Source: Flavihumibacter soli (lineage in GTDB: Bacteria; Bacteroidota; Bacteroidia; Sphingobacteriales; Sphingobacteriaceae). From it: DNA of 64,000 nt. The stretch is from contig NZ_JAAFZB010000096.1 of assembly GCF_010692725.1 (NCBI RefSeq), positions 434,001 through 498,000 of the forward strand. Reading direction: 5' to 3'. How positions within the stretch are numbered: position 1 is the first letter of the stretch; each line of letters starts with the position of its first letter. Below the pieces are notes generated by a model that ran no database searches, was not told the origin of the DNA, and saw only the letters and a list, made by a program, of their open reading frames with translations. The translations under genes and the position numbers were made by a program. Shown piece after piece: positions 35,711 through 44,671 of this stretch.

Positions 35711-36202
35711 TTAATAGTCAATTTCTTCCTCGGTTTCTTCTTGCTCCTCCTGATCCTCATCTGTGTAAGAATCTTCGATAGGCTGCTCCTCATCCATTGA
35801 ATTAGATGAGTAACTGCAATTTCCTTCGCCTTCTATTTTAACATCATATTCCAGTCCTTCGTACGTGGTAAAGCTGCAAATACCGTCCTCATCAAATCCC
35901 ACGGGCGTGAAGTGACTATCATCTAACCATCCACCATTTGGCCAATTTATTTGAATAACTTCTCCATCCTCCACAAGCACTGTTAACGTGTAGGTGGACC
36001 GTGTCCCAGTAGATGGATTATAGTAATCAATCGTCGCGCAGTATTCATTATCGCTGTATTCAACGGCCTTCTCTTCATAATCACTAACTACAGTCTGTTG
36101 CTCATCAATTTCGTTATTACTATCATCACTGCGAGTCGAACATGCTAGGCAACAGACGAGGAGAATTCCACACGAACAACCGAATAGTCGCCAAAGGAGC
36201 AT
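35711..36202 (-). CDS. Lipoprotein under a putative LytTR-type promoter
   Basis: 163 aa from ATG 36202 (MLLWRLFGCSCGILLVCCLA then CSTRS), giving a lipobox LACS; the longer frame to 36307 would start inside the LytTR boxes. The mature part is acidic, with a beta-rich centre (ATIDYYNPSTGTRSTYTLTV, VIQINWPNGGWLDDSHF) and a Glu/Asp-rich tail. Function unknown. Its promoter has the same boxes as two host genes. Confidence 0.6.
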   Translation of the reverse strand: MLLWRLFGCSCGILLVCCLACSTRSDDSNNEIDEQQTVVSDYEEKAVEYSDNEYCATIDYYNPSTGTRSTYTLTVLVEDGEVIQINWPNGGWLDDSHFTPVGFDEDGICSFTTYEGLEYDVKIEGEGNCSYSSNSMDEEQPIEDSYTDEDQEEQEETEEEIDY

Positions 36203-36221
36203 ATGATTTTTGTTATTAGTG

Positions 36222-36292
36222 TTAATATAATCTAATAAGCGAAACATTCTCAAGGAAAAGGGTAAACGGTAGGAACTATTGAGGGAACGGTA
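36222..36292 (-). promoter_or_regulatory. Putative LytTR-type activator site plus -7-like box, inside the island
   Basis: AACGGTA at 36265-36271 and 36286-36292, 21 bp apart. 35 bp further on the minus strand is TATATTAA (36222-36229). The start site would fall about 14 nt before the lipoprotein ATG. Matches the host-side sites at 27252 and 29841 in sequence, period and spacing. Confidence 0.55.
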
Positions 36293-36381
36293 GCTAACCA
36301 AAGACATTAGCTGATTTAATTGCTAAAACGCTGTTTTAGCTTAGATCTTGGCAAACCCTAGTTTTTGTATCCGATCGGGGT

Positions 36382-36448
36382 TGTCCTAAAATTTTGAGAA
36401 TGACTTTGGTTTATCTATAGAGAAGGTTTCCTAGTATTTTTTAGGACA
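36382..36448. repeat. 67-bp inverted-repeat element, copy 1
   Basis: Terminal inverted repeats TGTCCTAAAA / TTTTAGGACA around a 47-bp centre. A second copy of exactly the same length is at 53222-53288. Preceded by a GCTAAAAC / GTTTTAGC hairpin (36323-36341). 36308-36591 holds these repeats and no gene. Confidence 0.7.
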
Positions 36449-36591
36449 AAGTGATAATTCGAATAGAACCTGATTCTTACCTTTTTAAAAGGCCACACGA
36501 CTCGTTTACCTTTTAAAAATGTATTTGAGAAGGACTGTTGTTATTGCTTTAACGCTTCAATAGCTATCACCTTAACTTTGATTAATCATAG

Positions 36592-36948
36592 TCAAATGCC
36601 TAGTTCTGGTTTAAATTCTTTATGAAGGGAAGATTTCTCTTTCTTAATTATAAGTACTGACTCTTTTTTGAACTCAGGGAACTGATCAGCAGTAATATCA
36701 ATTATAAATCCTTTATACTCTAGCCACCCATGTGACGAATCTCCTCTCCACCCATAAACGTATTTTACTCCTTCATAACCAACCCCAATCAGCCTAAGCT
36801 TCAATTTATCAGATGCAGGCCCACATCCTCCTTCAGGAAAGCATTGGCTATACTCATATTGAACTAGTCCACCAAAAATGTCTGCTCTGAGTTTAAGAGC
36901 AATCTCCCTAATGATGTCTAATTCTAACTCTAGACTTGATAATGTCAT
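36592..36948 (-). CDS. Small putative Cys-His-Asp enzyme (transglutaminase/papain-like pattern)
   Basis: 118 aa. The order C42 (FPEGGCGPASDKL), H73 (SSHGWLEYKG) and D84 (IIDITADQF) fits the Cys-His-Asp triad of transglutaminase-like folds; such small proteins with the ending IDITADQF recur next to phage and defence genes. It starts 4 bp after the stop of the restriction-modification gene, so it is probably translated with it. Protease, amidase or deaminase-like activity cannot be distinguished. Confidence 0.62.
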   Translation of the reverse strand: MTLSSLELELDIIREIALKLRADIFGGLVQYEYSQCFPEGGCGPASDKLKLRLIGVGYEGVKYVYGWRGDSSHGWLEYKGFIIDITADQFPEFKKESVLIIKKEKSSLHKEFKPELGI

Positions 36949-36952
36949 AGAG

Positions 36953-39832
36953 TTAGCGTGTAATCGAAGATATTAGTTCGGTCTTCTTTAACGTAGATTT
37001 GGTTTTATTCACTTTCTCGTCGACAAACAGACCACTGGTATATTTCTCATATAGCTCAAATAGAAACTCCATCCTCTTAGCTTCGCTCGTGAAAGGTTGT
37101 GATCTATAAGCTAGATCCACAGCTTTGTCAAGTTCATTATGAGCCTTAACTAAGTCTGGTGGCATTGTGATTGGATCATATAAATCCGCTAATGAAGCAC
37201 CCTTTTGTATTATATCTTCTTCCTCACCTTTCCAAGCAGCATTATTAAACTGCTCTTCGGTGGGTGGTGATGATCGAATTGTACCGATTACTTTATCGGT
37301 CTGATAAGTTTTTCGTACCTCCAAGACCTTTTGTGCTGCCAACTCTACAGCTGCCACTTGTTTAGTACTAGAACCTTCAGGCCATGGGTAATTGTTGTAA
37401 ACAATTGTATTTGAATAGCTGTAGTCACTCTTCATTCTGCCGCAGGTATGACGCATCCATGTGTTATGCATCAAAGAAGTCAATATTCCGAAATGAAATA
37501 AAGTGGCATTGGGAATAATAAAAGTCTTGTCAGTTACAATATTTTCTTTAGTAAGATAAGCTATTGGAATGTACTTTCTATTCTCGGATGATACTTTGGG
37601 AACGAGTAAAAAATCATTCTCCGGTTGTCTTTCTTCGGCAAATAGATATGGAAGGTCGGCCATCTTACGGGTGCCAATTCTGGAACTTGACTCTCGAAAC
37701 GACCTTACCCTCTTAAATATTGCTATAAACTGAGGAATATTTCTGAATTCAACAGGGTTTACGTTCTTTAGCCATATGCACCATCTCGTAACGTTATTGA
37801 TAAAGTCATCGCCACTAATAAGTCTTCTTAAATACTGACTGATTGATGGATTTTCATTTATTAGATCTTGTTTATCCTTATCCTTTAGAATCAAATAACC
37901 ACCATCTCTTGCCGCACTTCCCGATTGCATCCTTGGTACATTACAGATTGGCTTTTGTATTGACGTTAAAACTATATCATTACCTTGGATTAGATAAGGA
38001 CTAATGTTCTTCACAAATATCTCCTGAGGATCCGATGTTATTGAGTTGTATTCATAAATTGATTTTCGGTCAACATCGAAGTTGGCAAAACCTATGATAA
38101 CCACATGCACAGCTGCGTTACCCTTAGCTTCATTATTCCACTTAAAGGTTTTATGAGCAAAGTGAATTTTGATTTGGTATTGGTTGTACAAACTATTCCA
38201 TAAAATTCCAGGCTGTTCACCTTGTACAATCGAATTAGTAGATACGAAAGCTACTTTTATTCGTGTGTCTTGTACAAGCTGAGCTGCTTTAATGTACCAG
38301 CCGGTGACATAGTCTAACATTCCCCATGAGCCGATGCCAGTTGAAACTAAGGCCATGTCACGCTTTTGTTGAGCGCTTTGATATGAAGTTCCCAGAAAAG
38401 GAGGATTACCTAATATGTATGATAATTCACCTTTGTTGACTACACTTTCCCAATCAGTTTGAAGGGCATTGGCATGGACAATGGTTGCAGCTTTTTTTAG
38501 AGGCAATCTGACAAAATACTGCCCAAACTCATTACTAATGAGCATGTTCATTTGATGATCCATCAGCCACATGGCAACTTCAGCAATACGAGCAGGGAAC
38601 TCTTCATATTCGATTCCGTACATCATATCGACATCAAGCCATATAATCTCCCGCACATCTAAAAACCCTTGTCCACCTTTGTTTAAAGCTCGAAGAATCT
38701 CGATTTCCAATAAACGCAGCTCTCGGTAGGTAATAACCAAGAAGTTTCCACAACCACAAGCCGGATCTAAGAACTTTAGCTTGCTTATTCGTTTATGAAA
38801 CTCTCCCAACTTGCCCTTATTGGTTTTTATCGAATTAAACTCCTGCCAGAGGTCATCCAGGAACAAAGGTTTGATCAGCTTCAAAATGTTCTTCTCACTC
38901 GTATAGTGTGCACCAAGGTTCCTCCGCTCTTTCGGGTTCATCACACTTTGAAACATTGAACCGAAGATCGCAGGTGAGATTTTACTCCAATCTATATAAC
39001 AGCAGTCCAACAGTGATCTTCGCATCTTTGCATCGAAGCTGGCTGAGGGCAACGTTTCTTCAAACAACTTTCCATTTACATATGGGAAGCCATTTAGCTG
39101 TTCATCAATGTTTTTGAAGCGCTTTTCATTAGGAGTGTTAAGAACCTGAAATAACTCTTGGATTTTAGAGGCTAGATCGCTTCCGTCTTCGTTGGTCCGA
39201 TCTTCTATATAATTTTGAAATTGTTGTTTCTCAAAGATGGTCGTATCCTCTGCGAATAAGCAAAATAGAATACGGACTAGATACACTTCAAGTGGATGAC
39301 CCTCGTAACCAATTTCCTCTAACCTATCATGGAGTTTGCCCATCAGGTCAGCTGCCTTTATATTAACAGGGTCCTGTTCTTTGTAGATGCGTTTTTGGTA
39401 ACCTGCTATGAAACCAAAATTCTGAACGTTATGAACTAGATCTTTTAGCTTGAACTCAAGAGTTTTGTTTTCTTCAGTGTCAAATAACCTGAAGTTTTCG
39501 AAGTCTGAAACTAGGATGTATTTTGGAAGTTCGTGTTCCTTAAGACCGTGGATGTATTCTTTTGCCTGTGTAAAAGCCTTGTCAAGGTTTTTACCCTTGC
39601 TTTTCATCTCTATCAGGATATTGCCCTTCCAGAGTAGATCTATGTATCCATCAGCTTCACTGAGTTTTTTAACTCTGTGTTCAAATGTTCCGACACGCTT
39701 CCGGGTAATCCCGAAAACATTAAAAAAGGCTTCAATGAATGATTTAGCTTCCGCTTCTTCGTTGTAAGTATCCTCCCACTCTTTAGAAAAGGTAACTGCT
39801 CTTTCTTTAATTTCATTCCAGCTTAAAGCCAT
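36953..39832 (-). CDS. MmeI-like (type IIL) restriction-modification enzyme
   Basis: 959 aa single-chain enzyme. N-terminal nuclease: D65 in DGYIDLLWKG and ILIEMKSKGKN with E75 and K77, giving D-x9-E-x-K as in MmeI. A helical connector is followed by the methyltransferase: motif I DPACGCGNFL (about 355) and motif IV GNPPFLG (about 477), the latter for N6-adenine methylation. A target-recognition region (about 620-830) and a C-terminal helical tail follow. Such enzymes methylate one strand of an asymmetric site and cut about 20 bp away. Recognition specificity cannot be read. Confidence 0.9.
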   Translation of the reverse strand: MALSWNEIKERAVTFSKEWEDTYNEEAEAKSFIEAFFNVFGITRKRVGTFEHRVKKLSEADGYIDLLWKGNILIEMKSKGKNLDKAFTQAKEYIHGLKEHELPKYILVSDFENFRLFDTEENKTLEFKLKDLVHNVQNFGFIAGYQKRIYKEQDPVNIKAADLMGKLHDRLEEIGYEGHPLEVYLVRILFCLFAEDTTIFEKQQFQNYIEDRTNEDGSDLASKIQELFQVLNTPNEKRFKNIDEQLNGFPYVNGKLFEETLPSASFDAKMRRSLLDCCYIDWSKISPAIFGSMFQSVMNPKERRNLGAHYTSEKNILKLIKPLFLDDLWQEFNSIKTNKGKLGEFHKRISKLKFLDPACGCGNFLVITYRELRLLEIEILRALNKGGQGFLDVREIIWLDVDMMYGIEYEEFPARIAEVAMWLMDHQMNMLISNEFGQYFVRLPLKKAATIVHANALQTDWESVVNKGELSYILGNPPFLGTSYQSAQQKRDMALVSTGIGSWGMLDYVTGWYIKAAQLVQDTRIKVAFVSTNSIVQGEQPGILWNSLYNQYQIKIHFAHKTFKWNNEAKGNAAVHVVIIGFANFDVDRKSIYEYNSITSDPQEIFVKNISPYLIQGNDIVLTSIQKPICNVPRMQSGSAARDGGYLILKDKDKQDLINENPSISQYLRRLISGDDFINNVTRWCIWLKNVNPVEFRNIPQFIAIFKRVRSFRESSSRIGTRKMADLPYLFAEERQPENDFLLVPKVSSENRKYIPIAYLTKENIVTDKTFIIPNATLFHFGILTSLMHNTWMRHTCGRMKSDYSYSNTIVYNNYPWPEGSSTKQVAAVELAAQKVLEVRKTYQTDKVIGTIRSSPPTEEQFNNAAWKGEEEDIIQKGASLADLYDPITMPPDLVKAHNELDKAVDLAYRSQPFTSEAKRMEFLFELYEKYTSGLFVDEKVNKTKSTLKKTELISSITR

Positions 39833-39885
39833 GAGCCTAGGAGATCGTACAGTTTAAAAAGTAAGTGGTTTATTGTGCCTTTTGG

Positions 39886-40188
39886 TTAGAAGTCATCCGA
39901 GTAGGGAGTTTTTGGGTTGGGCCAGTTTTTAGAGATTACATTGTAAACTCGAGTCACCCATTCTAGATCTTTTGAGGCCTCTTCACCAACGTAGTCATTA
40001 CCAGCGCCATTCGTCTCCAACCGAAAGGCGGTATCCTCTAAGTTTGTGTTACCTACCTCCTTGGATAAATATAAGATCCCACTTTTTGTTACTCTAAACT
40101 GAGTATCTTTTGAATCGTCTTCTGATGCTATTAGCTCTGCAAGGCTCTCTAAAGTGAATTCGCCAGGGTTATTCAAATCAATTTCCAT
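39886..40188 (-). CDS. Small acidic protein upstream of the MmeI-like gene
   Basis: 100 aa, acidic (EIDLNNPGEFTLESLAELIA), with no recognised motif. It lies 53 bp before the restriction-modification gene on the same strand. Could be a regulator or inhibitor of the enzyme, by position only. 40189-40450 contains a motif shared with 41563 (GGAGTTTGGGT). Confidence 0.5.
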   Translation of the reverse strand: MEIDLNNPGEFTLESLAELIASEDDSKDTQFRVTKSGILYLSKEVGNTNLEDTAFRLETNGAGNDYVGEEASKDLEWVTRVYNVISKNWPNPKTPYSDDF

Positions 40189-40450
40189 TATATATCAACA
40201 GTTAAGGTTAGCTCATTGGTAAAAAGCTAAGGTAAATAATAAAACTTCAGCTAACCAAATCCAGAAGAGGAATGAAGGTTAGCTCGTCAAGTGGCTACTT
40301 AGTACTTCTCTATGTATTAGTTAGATTATCCGGTAACAGCAGACGAATGGAGTTTGGGTGTCATCGGAGGATGTAGCTATCCATTTAACCATCTTTTAAA
40401 AGAGTCTTTGGAACAATTTCATCTACAAAAGCCGCCGAAAATTGATTGGT

Positions 40451-41386
40451 TTATTGATCAAAACTCTTGGCCGACAATAGGCCTTGCATCATGAGGTCGC
40501 CAGGCTGATCCGGTCGCATATAATAGCTATATGCAAACTTGAGTATAAATGTTCGTGAGTATACATTATTGGCCATATCTAAATACCTGACATTTAAGCG
40601 ACATTCAGGAAAGTCAGCAAGGTAGCTAGCTGTGTCTAGTACTTTTATTGCAGCAAGTTGAAATGCAACTACATACAACTCTAAATAGCCAATAGGGTAA
40701 ACAATGTACGCTAAATCCTCTTTTTGTTTGTATGGAAGAATGTAATTGTGGGTTTGGTCGTGCGTGAATGGTTTGAACCAACGTTGAGACGTACCAGGGT
40801 AGCTGAGTGAAACACCACCCCACGCCTCCCTTTTCAATGTCAATTCAAAATCTTCTGATGACAGTCTGCTCTCAATATATTCATAGACTTTATCAATATC
40901 GTACTCCCAGTTTGATTTCACTTCTTTTGCTGTCCCCACCCCAACATTAATTAATCTCAAATCTAAAAGTTTGCCTCCTTCTACATTTGCTTTTTGAGTC
41001 GAAAGCGCGGGATAAGTCACTCCATTCTTTATTGTTTCCGCATAGACATACAATGATGCATCATTGAAATACAGTTCGGGTTTCATCCCTAATTCCATCT
41101 GGAGCCTGGTAAGCTTCTTTGTTTCTTCTACCTCCCTCTTTTGCGCTTGATAAGTTAGATACAAAAAAATGATTGCTGTGAAGTTAATAAGGGTGCCAGC
41201 AACGCCTGCAATGAAGTCTCCGAATTGCCCAAAGATATTCGGATCAATACCGTTTGTATTAAATCTCCCGTCAATAATAAAAACTACAAATGTAGCCACG
41301 ATAATGCCAACTACACATGTAACAACGGTCCAAAAGAACCCTTTAATTGTGGAGCTAACAGAAGAAACGGAACCTTGATTAGACAT
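40451..41386 (-). CDS. Two-TM protein resembling phage abortive-infection (putAbiC-type) proteins
   Basis: 311 aa. Two TM helices (about 15-38 and 55-77) surround the motif FGQFGDFIAGVAGTLINFTA followed by IIFLYLTYQAQKREVEETKK, the pattern of putative phage abortive infection membrane proteins. The C-terminal cytoplasmic domain (about 90-300) is beta-rich and not recognised. Single gene. Assignment rests on the TM module only. Confidence 0.55.
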   Translation of the reverse strand: MSNQGSVSSVSSTIKGFFWTVVTCVVGIIVATFVVFIIDGRFNTNGIDPNIFGQFGDFIAGVAGTLINFTAIIFLYLTYQAQKREVEETKKLTRLQMELGMKPELYFNDASLYVYAETIKNGVTYPALSTQKANVEGGKLLDLRLINVGVGTAKEVKSNWEYDIDKVYEYIESRLSSEDFELTLKREAWGGVSLSYPGTSQRWFKPFTHDQTHNYILPYKQKEDLAYIVYPIGYLELYVVAFQLAAIKVLDTASYLADFPECRLNVRYLDMANNVYSRTFILKFAYSYYMRPDQPGDLMMQGLLSAKSFDQ

Positions 41387-41742
41387 TATCTAAAATAACT
41401 TGGCTTTTGATAAATAATATTTAAAAATGACGACTTCTAAAGTATGAAATTAAAATAGGTAAGCGAATATGGCTCACAACTCTTCTCTCGTTATGACTAA
41501 TTGCAATGTTTAGGATGATCAATTCCCAGTTATACCTAAAAAAGGTATATGTACCTCACCAGCATGCGAAGGGAGTTTGGGTCTCAAAGGAGCCTTGAAA
41601 AGGCGATTCTTAAATATCCAGATAGCATAGGATTTATTAAATCAGAGACTTGCTTATTACTCGATTCTTCCAACCAAACCTGAGCTTTCGACTTGTAATC
41701 AAGGTTAAACAGAATACTGCCCTCTTTTCAACCGAGTTGCAG

Positions 41743-42201
41743 TTAAAACTGTTTATCACCTTTTTCAATTGCCTCGGTAAGCTGGTCACTCAGTTGTTTA
41801 CAGCTCTTTCCCAGTTTATTGTTTTGATAGAAGTCGTCCTGATGTAAGAGGCTGTTCTTGATGTCCTTTTGGACTGACAACATTCGCAACATTAATAGCG
41901 AGTCCTTGCCACCTGCAAGTTTCATATCACCACTCAGATGGGATTCAAACTCCAATAGATATATACGCAGTAAGGAATCATTGTCTCTAGCAGCATAAAT
42001 TCTTCCTGAGAGTGTTTGGACGTCTGCTAAAATCTCCTTCTTAAGTATCCAGGACTGTTCTTCAGCGATTGTGTTCTTATGTTCGACAACAAGTCTATAT
42101 CCTGCAAATAGTAGTCCGACGAAACTTAAAAGTATGGGAATGATCTTGAGAATCAGTTCAAATTTTCCTGGCTGTCCCCTAGTGCTTCTTTTGATGCCCA
42201 T
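41743..42201 (-). CDS. Single-TM protein of unknown function
   Basis: 152 aa. Basic N-terminus, one TM helix (about 15-38, ILKIIPILLSFVGLLFAGY), then a charged helical domain (about 45-150) with coiled-coil character. Its start overlaps the end of the next upstream gene by 23 bp (42179-42201), so they are likely coupled. Confidence 0.5.
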   Translation of the reverse strand: MGIKRSTRGQPGKFELILKIIPILLSFVGLLFAGYRLVVEHKNTIAEEQSWILKKEILADVQTLSGRIYAARDNDSLLRIYLLEFESHLSGDMKLAGGKDSLLMLRMLSVQKDIKNSLLHQDDFYQNNKLGKSCKQLSDQLTEAIEKGDKQF

Positions 42202-42613
42202 CGCTAATCATGGTGTAGGATTCTCTTCCCTTGATGTTAAAATATGTTAGCTCTGTTTTAAACCTTCCATTGCCACCAAGCAATTGAACTTCCAATAAGC
42301 CGACAGTATTAGTTTTAGGATCCAGAAGATCCACATAATGATTACCATCCGCGGCTCTTACGCGAAATGTAAGCATAAGCTCCTTCCAAGCTCCTTGTTC
42401 GCATTCCCGCACTCGAACTTTACTGCCCTCTTTGTAAAACGTCAGTTCCATACCAAAAGAGCAATTATCCTTCACTCTAGTGAAACGAGCACCGTTTACG
42501 GTATGCCAAGTCCGGTTGCTACTAAGCGTTAATGAGTCTCGAAACCTACCGATTTTTTGTGAATAGCCGTTTATTGATCCAAGCGAGAGTATTAAAATAA
42601 TTAATGCTTTCAT
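42179..42613 (-). CDS. Secreted protein of unknown function
   Basis: 144 aa with a signal peptide (ends GYSQ). Beta-rich mature part (SFGMELTFYKEGSKVRVREC, LTFRVRAADGNHYVDLLD, GLLEVQLLGGNG). Two-gene unit with the TM protein downstream. No family recognised. Confidence 0.52.
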   Translation of the reverse strand: MKALIILILSLGSINGYSQKIGRFRDSLTLSSNRTWHTVNGARFTRVKDNCSFGMELTFYKEGSKVRVRECEQGAWKELMLTFRVRAADGNHYVDLLDPKTNTVGLLEVQLLGGNGRFKTELTYFNIKGRESYTMISDGHQKKH

Positions 42614-42787
42614 CCGTGCAAATTCTAATGTATCTACTACAGTATTAATTTAACGATTAACATTGAATTGTGCGTAGCGATTAAATATTTTCTATAATGT
42701 CATTGCTTATTAGTCACGATCGAGTTAATTCCAACGGATAAAAGCTTACTTTTTGAATGGACTTTGCGAGCCGCCCTGCGAGTTTGA

Positions 42788-43453
42788 GGTCAAGGTGGGA
42801 GCTACGGTAGCAGGAGGTACGAGTGCGGTAGCGACCTATGTAGAAAGGACGAGTCTTTTGGAAGCAGAGGTAAGGAACGGGCAAAAGACTAACGTCCTGC
42901 ACTACACAAGAGCTTGGCGAACTTTTTGACCCGAGGGTAATGAGCTACGGTTCTCAAAAAGTGTGACAAGCTCGAAGCCTGGACCGATTCGCAGGCGAGC
43001 ACAAGAACTAAGAGAAGCGGGAAGATTTTATAGGGTTGAGCGCAGCGAGACTTTATAAAAGATTTAGGAGCTTCTCAATGAAGTAACGGATTACTTAGAT
43101 CAAGCTGGGTGACAGATTGCGAAGCCAGGGTGAGACTGCACATTTTTTTAGCGATGGGTATATAGAGTATAGGCTATAAAAAATATGTGCAGACTAGTGT
43201 GTTGGAGCAAGTGGAGTTAATGTGCTTGCAAAGCTTATTAACGAAACGACATCTGGCGACCTGGTTGATAAGCAAGGAGTGGATGAATGCCTTATTTCCT
43301 GCGTCTAACGCTCAAGTTAGTACTAAACGCTCATTGATGAGACTGCTGGCAGTGAGCGAAGTAGAAAGCACTGCGGCCTATTTACCCAGAAAGAAAAGAC
43401 CAAACCATCCCTTTCTCGCTCTAAGCCACAAAGAGAGGAAGGGATGAGTTTGG
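42788..43453. ncRNA. Large non-coding region with many long hairpins
   Basis: At least seven stem-loops lie end to end. GGTC(42788)/GACC(42833) with GCTAC/GTAGC inside. AGGACG+AGTCTTTTG(42846-42860)/CAAAAGACT+CGTCCT(42882-42898). GAGCTTG(42910)+CTTTTTGA(42922)/TCAAAAAG(42954)+CAAGCTC(42967). GAGAAGC(43012)+TTTTATA(43026)/TATAAAA(43054)+GCTTCTC(43070). CTGCACAT(43136)/ATGTGCAG(43185). GCAGTG(43349)/CACTGC(43369). CCAAAC+CATCCCTT(43400-43413)/AAGGGATG+GTTTGG(43439-43453). No plausible gene is present. The transcribed strand is not certain. Confidence 0.6.
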
Positions 43454-43599
43454 GAATGATGTATCTGCTCATGTTGCCGTTGTTGTTGCCGTCGTTGTTT
43501 CCGTTTTTGTTTCTTGCTGAACAATGGACCCAAAAGCGCTCTAAAATCACGATTCAATAAAAAGCTAACAGGATGTTGAAAACTTATTTACTGCACGTC

Positions 43600-43629
43600 T
43601 TGTATTTCGTCTTACTTCATTTATATTTG
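43600..43629 (+). promoter_or_regulatory. Consensus promoter of the coiled-coil/wHTH gene
   Basis: TTG (43600-43602), 19 nt, TATATTTG (43622-43629): full match to the Bacteroidota consensus, about 22 nt before the ATG at 43652. This shows that the structured region to the left is not the leader of this gene. Confidence 0.8.
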
Positions 43630-43651
43630 TTGTGTTCTATAAATCATAGTC

Positions 43652-44164
43652 ATGAAAGACGGAAACAATACACTTAAGGAGCTAAATGAGTTAAAAGGCA
43701 AACTTGAATCACAACTTCAAGCTATCAATGAAACTATTAGGCTATATGAACTTAACTCTCAACTTATTCTAATTCACCAAACGGCATTCCATGCGAATGC
43801 GGGCACCACCACTAGCCCAAGAAGAATTGAGAACAGCAATGACTACAATCGAAATGGCAGCTTTAAGTATAAGATTACCTATGTCTTGTCGAAAGCGAAT
43901 AGGTTTTTATCACTTAAAGAGATAGCCGATATGGTTTCTCAACTAGAACCTGAATCTGATATCGAAGCGATAAAACGTGGAGTAGGCAGCGCGAAGTCAA
44001 ATCTATTAAAAGAAAAAAAGATTGTAAAGTACGTGGTTGGCAAGTCCAACAATAATAGCTTTTACGGTAGGGAAATATGGCTTGATGTGAACGGTGTCCC
44101 GCACGACCAACATAATATCAATGAGTCCGCATTAACGAAGAAGGAGGAGACTGAATTGTTTTAA
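43652..44164 (+). CDS. Coiled-coil protein with a winged-helix-like domain
   Basis: 170 aa. Residues 5-40 form a coiled coil (ELNELKGKLESQLQAINETI). Residues 70-140 look like a winged helix (YKITYVLSKANRFLSLKEIA, then the recognition-helix-like AIKRGVGSAKSNLLKEKKI and the wing NNNSFYGREIWL). Probably a DNA-binding regulator that dimerises through its N-terminus. Single gene with its own promoter and terminator. Confidence 0.55.
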   Translation: MKDGNNTLKELNELKGKLESQLQAINETIRLYELNSQLILIHQTAFHANAGTTTSPRRIENSNDYNRNGSFKYKITYVLSKANRFLSLKEIADMVSQLEPESDIEAIKRGVGSAKSNLLKEKKIVKYVVGKSNNNSFYGREIWLDVNGVPHDQHNINESALTKKEETELF

Positions 44165-44169
44165 AAGCA

Positions 44170-44189
44170 AAAGCCGGTTACCCGGCTTT
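44170..44189 (+). terminator. Terminator after the wHTH gene
   Basis: AAAGCCGG / CCGGCTTT, 5 nt after the stop, short T tail. A second hairpin, AAGGCTATC / GGTAGCCTT, lies at 44333-44358. 44190-44671 has no gene. Confidence 0.6.
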
Positions 44190-44671
44190 CTCAATGATTG
44201 CAAATTTGAGTGGTGTATCAAGTATATCATACAGACCACATTAGAGTTGCGATGGCTTATTGGTCTCATTAGCCAAATAAGGATTTCGCTCACTCAAGTT
44301 TCAATACAGGATTGATGTTCCAGATCAATAACGAAGGCTATCTATTATAGGTAGCCTTTCCTGTTGATGCTAATATACAACGTTTGTTATTAATAGCAAA
44401 ATATGACTAGACAAGTCGCGGCACTCTGAATTGTCTTCTATTAGTGAATTGTGAGCAAGCTGGCTGTGGCGTTTCAATATCCCGGCAGCTTCAATAAACT
44501 TTTAAATAAGAACCCTTCGTCGCGATAAGCCGCTAAAGAGGAAAGGATTGGAATGATGATTTGAAAAGTTCCAGTTGAGCTTCTCTTCCAGTGATCAAAC
44601 TGAAAAATCGTTTCCAATTTCTTAATAAATTTTATAATTTACTGATATAAAGATCTACAATACACTTTGGA

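Noticed and set aside
35701-35793. N-terminal extension of the Cys-rich protein
   Set aside because: Overlaps the upstream lipoprotein frame and hides the hydrophobic N-terminus; the ATG at 35700 fits better.
42804-42831. A possible fourth LytTR-type pair (ACGGTAGC and GCGGTAGC, 21 bp apart)
   Set aside because: The boxes are arms of hairpins, and there is no -7-like box at the 35-bp distance seen at the three real candidates.
42714-42902. A 62-residue minus-strand open frame at the left end of the hairpin-rich region
   Set aside because: Overlaps two long hairpins, and its composition is not protein-like.
43187-43447. An 86-residue open frame within the hairpin-rich region
   Set aside because: The frame crosses several perfect stems and has no ribosome-binding site, motif or natural composition; the strong inverted repeats explain the sequence better.
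42788-43453. Group II intron, retron or diversity-generating element
   Set aside because: No reverse transcriptase gene anywhere in the window, no domain-V-like sequence, and no template/variable repeat pair.
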